Assembly: GCA_900467745.1 (NCBI GenBank) | Contig: UBQW01000037.1 | Location: forward strand, 62,001-126,000 | Length of the DNA stretch: 64,000 nucleotides | Direction: 5' to 3' | From: Hyphomicrobiales bacterium | GTDB lineage: Bacteria > Pseudomonadota > Alphaproteobacteria > Rhizobiales > Rhizobiaceae | Shown: positions 60,961 through 64,000 of the stretch, piece by piece | Layout: every line of letters begins with the position of its first letter | Position numbering within the stretch: the first letter of the stretch is position 1 | Program-made: the position numbers and the translations under genes | The notes under the pieces: generated by a model | What the model saw: the letters and a program-made list of their open reading frames with translations, nothing else | Databases searched by the model: none | Told to the model about the DNA's origin: nothing

Positions 60961-63858
60961 TCAATCCGCCGTCTCCTGGGTGGGGCCGACGGTGCGTGGT
61001 GTCGCTGCCGGCGCGATCATGCCCGACGGCATGCGCTCGCGCAGCTCGTCCTGCTCTTCGGCGATCACCGCCTTCATCCGGGCGGTGATGTTGGAGCGCT
61101 TGCTGTCGCCCGATATCTTCTGGCCGACGAGATCGGTGACGTAGAAGGTGTCGATCACCTTCTCGCCGAAGGTCGTGATCCGCGCCGACTGGATGTCGAG
61201 CGAGAGGTCCGACAGCACGGCCGTCACCTCGGACAACAGGCCCGGACGGTCGAGGCACTCGACCTCGATGACGGTGAACTTGTTCGACAGGCTGTTGGAG
61301 ATATGCACCGACGGCGGAATGAAGAAGGCCTTGCTCTTCTTGCGGTTCTTGGTGCGGGTCGCGATCACCTCGGGCAGCCGCTTGCGGCCGGAAAGCACGT
61401 CCTCGATCATCCTGCCGATCGTGCCGGCGCGGCGAAGCTCGTCGGCATCGTCCTTGAATTCGCGGCTCACATGGATGGTGTCGAGCGCCCGGCCGTCTGA
61501 GGTCGTGAAGATTTGCGCGTCGACGATATTGGCGCCGGCCGCAGCACAGGCGCCGGCGATGACGGCGAGCAGGCGCGGGTGGTCGGGCGAGAGCACGGTG
61601 ATCTCGGTGATCGCGTGGAAGCTGTCGGTGCGCACCATCGTCGCCAGCGCCTGGCCGGCCTTGTCGGCCTGGCGAATGAAGCCGGCATGGCGCACTTGGT
61701 CTTCCAGCGGCACCGAAAGCAGATAGGGCTGGTAGTGCAGCTTGCTGTAGATCTTGCGATCCTTCTGGCTCCAGTCGGCAAGCGCGTTGAACAGCGCCTC
61801 GGCGGCAACGGCGGCGCGCTCCTTGCGCGACACCTCGGAGAAGCCGCCGGCGAGCAGAAGCTCGGTCTCGTAATAGAGCGTGCGCAAGAGCTGACCCTTC
61901 CAGCCGTTCCACACGCCCGGGCCGACGGCGCGGATATCGCAGACCGTCAGGATCATCAGCATCTTCAGCCGCTCGAGCGACTGCATGCGGTCGGCGAAGT
62001 CGGTGATCGTCTTGCGGTCGGTAAGGTCGCGCGTCTGCGCCACCATCGACATGGTCAGGTGCTCCTCGATCAGCCAGACCACGGTGTCCGTCTGCTTGTG
62101 CGACAGGCCGAAACGGGCGCAGAGCTTGCGGGCGACGCGAGCGCCGGCGATCGAGTGGTCTTCCTGGCGGCCCTTGGCGACGTCGTGCAGCAGCACTGCG
62201 ACATAGAGCGCCTCGCGATCCTCGATCCCGGGCATCATCTTGTTGGCGAGCGGGTGCAGCTCTTCGGCCTTGCCCTTGTCGATCTCCGAGAGCACATCGA
62301 CGCTGCGCAGCAGATGCTCATCGACCGTGTAGTGGTGATACATGTTGAACTGCATCATCGCGACGATCTTGCCGAACTCGGGAATGAAGCGGCCGAGCAC
62401 GCCGGCCTCGTTCATACGCCGCAGGATCAGCGCCGGGTCGCGCTTCGAGGTCAGGATCGAGAGGAACAGCCGGTTGGCTTCCTCGCTCTCGCGCACGCTG
62501 TTGTCGATCAGGCTGAGCGAGCGCGTCACGCGCTTCAGCGCATCCGGATGGAATTCGAGCCCGTTGATATCGGCCACATGGAAGAGCCGGATGATGTTGA
62601 CGGGATCGCGCTTGAACACGTCGGGGCTTGCGAGCGCGATGCGGCCGCGATCCTCCATGAAGTCGGTGCTGCCGGCGATCTTGCGGGTGCGGTGGGTGAA
62701 GCGGCTGAGCACGCCCGAAAGCCCCGGCGTCGATTTCGCCTGCTGGTCCTCGAGTGCCGCGCAAAGGATGCGCGTGAGGTCGCCGACGTCCTTGGCCACA
62801 AGGAAGTAGTGCTTCATGAAGCGCTCGACGGCCGAAAGGCCGGGGCGCGAATGATAGTCGAGTGCTGCCGCGATCTCACGCTGGATGTCGAAGGAGAGCC
62901 GTTCCTCGGCCCTGTTGGTGAGGAAGTGCATATGGCAGCGCACCGCCCAGAGGAAGTCGTCGGCCTTCTCGAACAGGCGATATTCGTGCTTGGAGAGAAC
63001 GCCGAGCGCCACCAGTTCGGCGGTATCGCGCACGTGGTAGTAATATTTGGAGATCCAGAACAGCGTGTGCAGGTCGCGCAGCCCGCCCTTGCCCTCTTTC
63101 ACGTTCGGCTCGACGAGATAGCGCGTGTCGCCCGCCTTGCGGTGGCGCTCGTCGCGTTCGGCAAGCTTGGCGGCGATGAATTCGGGGCCGGTGCCGGTGA
63201 CGATCTCCTTGTCGAAGCGGGCTTCCAGCTCGGTTTCGAGCGAGCGAAGGCCGCAGATGTAGCGCATCTCAAGGATCGCCGTGCGGATCGTCATGTCGGA
63301 CTTTGACAGCGCGATGCACTCTTCGACGGTGCGCGTGGCGTGGCCGACCTTGAAGCCCATGTCCCACAGCATGTAGAGGATGAACTCGACCGCCTTGTGC
63401 GTCTCTTCCGCCGGCTTCGGCTGGAATAGGAAGAGCAGGTCGATATCCGAGCCCGGCGCCAGCGTGTCGCGGCCATAACCGCCGACGGCGGTGACCGAGA
63501 ACTTGTCCTTCTGCTTCGGGAAGACGTGGTCGGTGGAAAATTCGTAGAGAACGGTGATGATCTGGTCCTGCAGCCAGGAAATCCGCCGCGCGCATTTCAG
63601 GCCGCTGCCGTCGGCGGACAGCAGTTCGCGCGCCTTGTTGCGCCCATCCGTGCTGGCCTTCTTGAAGATACCGAGCAGATCGGAGCGCATCGCGTCCGGC
63701 CGGTTCTTGTTGGCCTCCACCACGGCGTCGCACTGCTTGCGCAGATAGTCGGTGTCGAGAATGTCGGAGAAATCGATATCGTTCGTCGGCGCCATGCGCT
63801 GGGCGGCTTCCTGTTCGCGCGGCGCGGCCATCTGCTGCGCCTCTCGTTTCGTCTGCAT
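60961..63858 (-). CDS. glnD: bifunctional uridylyltransferase/uridylyl-removing enzyme GlnD
   Basis: A 965-residue sensor of nitrogen status that uridylylates and deuridylylates PII proteins. Domains in order: nucleotidyltransferase (VTAVGGYGRDTLAPGSDIDLLFLF, near residue 125), helical linker, HD hydrolase (NMYHHYTVDEHLLRSVDVL near 510; VLLHDVAKGRQEDHSIAGA near 560), and two ACT domains after residue 720 that bind glutamine. The start at 63858 is likely; in-frame ATGs 9 and 21 codons later are possible. It is followed by murJ. Confidence 0.95.
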   Translation of the reverse strand: MQTKREAQQMAAPREQEAAQRMAPTNDIDFSDILDTDYLRKQCDAVVEANKNRPDAMRSDLLGIFKKASTDGRNKARELLSADGSGLKCARRISWLQDQIITVLYEFSTDHVFPKQKDKFSVTAVGGYGRDTLAPGSDIDLLFLFQPKPAEETHKAVEFILYMLWDMGFKVGHATRTVEECIALSKSDMTIRTAILEMRYICGLRSLETELEARFDKEIVTGTGPEFIAAKLAERDERHRKAGDTRYLVEPNVKEGKGGLRDLHTLFWISKYYYHVRDTAELVALGVLSKHEYRLFEKADDFLWAVRCHMHFLTNRAEERLSFDIQREIAAALDYHSRPGLSAVERFMKHYFLVAKDVGDLTRILCAALEDQQAKSTPGLSGVLSRFTHRTRKIAGSTDFMEDRGRIALASPDVFKRDPVNIIRLFHVADINGLEFHPDALKRVTRSLSLIDNSVRESEEANRLFLSILTSKRDPALILRRMNEAGVLGRFIPEFGKIVAMMQFNMYHHYTVDEHLLRSVDVLSEIDKGKAEELHPLANKMMPGIEDREALYVAVLLHDVAKGRQEDHSIAGARVARKLCARFGLSHKQTDTVVWLIEEHLTMSMVAQTRDLTDRKTITDFADRMQSLERLKMLMILTVCDIRAVGPGVWNGWKGQLLRTLYYETELLLAGGFSEVSRKERAAVAAEALFNALADWSQKDRKIYSKLHYQPYLLSVPLEDQVRHAGFIRQADKAGQALATMVRTDSFHAITEITVLSPDHPRLLAVIAGACAAAGANIVDAQIFTTSDGRALDTIHVSREFKDDADELRRAGTIGRMIEDVLSGRKRLPEVIATRTKNRKKSKAFFIPPSVHISNSLSNKFTVIEVECLDRPGLLSEVTAVLSDLSLDIQSARITTFGEKVIDTFYVTDLVGQKISGDSKRSNITARMKAVIAEEQDELRERMPSGMIAPAATPRTVGPTQETAD

Positions 63859-63968
63859 GCGCTATAGCCTCTTTGCCCGCAATTTGACACGGGCTTTCAT
63901 ACTGCAAGAACCTTTAATTTTGGCGAAAAGGTGATCGTGCGCAGAGACGGCGTGCGACGCGGCCTAGC

Positions 63969-64000
63969 TCAGGCGGCGATCTGCTCGTTCACGGAATAGA
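63969..64000 (-). CDS. possible 3' end of a gene cut by the window edge
   Basis: On the minus strand a frame open to the window edge ends YSVNEQIAA and TGA, about 110 bases upstream of glnD. mutS lies beside glnD in S. meliloti, but nine codons are too few to identify this as its end. Confidence 0.2.
   Translation of the reverse strand, partial: YSVNEQIAA

Overview
The window looks like a chromosomal core segment of a Rhizobiaceae alphaproteobacterium, most likely Rhizobium or a close relative. The reasons are high GC, the rpsT-dnaA and phrR-lnt neighbourhoods, a cluster of GANTC (CcrM) sites upstream of dnaA, a RirA-type iron operator before fhuF, RpoH-type promoters before grpE and a small heat-shock gene, and intergenic mosaic repeats of the RIME kind. 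No plasmid, phage, insertion sequence, CRISPR, rRNA or tRNA gene was found.

Layout. 1-10 kb: end of a trmO-like gene, a molbindin, a choline-sulfate module (LysR, choX, betC), otsBA for trehalose, an S10 peptidase, and an MFS exporter with a GntR regulator. 10.1-10.95 kb: a long gap with a 27-bp palindromic operator and two tiny ORFs with strong ribosome binding sites. 11-23 kb: a class II amidotransferase, coaBC, a drug/metabolite transporter, a DUF2946-like/PepSY pair, and accessory genes each paired with a LysR regulator (NmrA-like, two SDRs, an MFS exporter). 23-30 kb: ubiE-ubiB, mutM, an enoyl-CoA hydratase, rpsT and dnaA with a long structured leader. 30-37 kb: a saccharopine-dehydrogenase-like enzyme, fhuF, a LysR, an EamA transporter, hemW-rdgB, a VOC protein and rph. 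37-42.4 kb: heat-shock functions (hrcA, grpE, hsp20-DUF1150) with a GFA protein and a nucleoside hydrolase. 42.4-57.9 kb: a long, mostly leftward housekeeping run (trmB, metK, phrR-like, lnt, corC, ybeY, phoH, miaB, plsC, mur/fur, rimI, tsaB, nifU-like, uspA, cupin, trpS). 58-64 kb: a gap with a repeat, palindromes and hairpins, a secreted M15-type peptidase, murJ and glnD.

Most genes are ordinary core genes. The parts least explained by known families are the two tiny ORFs at 10.28-10.66 kb, the two spaced palindromes and possible small RNA at 58.3-58.8 kb, the GANTC cluster and structured leader of dnaA, and the candidate RNA thermometer of the hsp20 gene. Start sites were adjusted where a ribosome binding site or a catalytic N-terminal residue argued for a different start.
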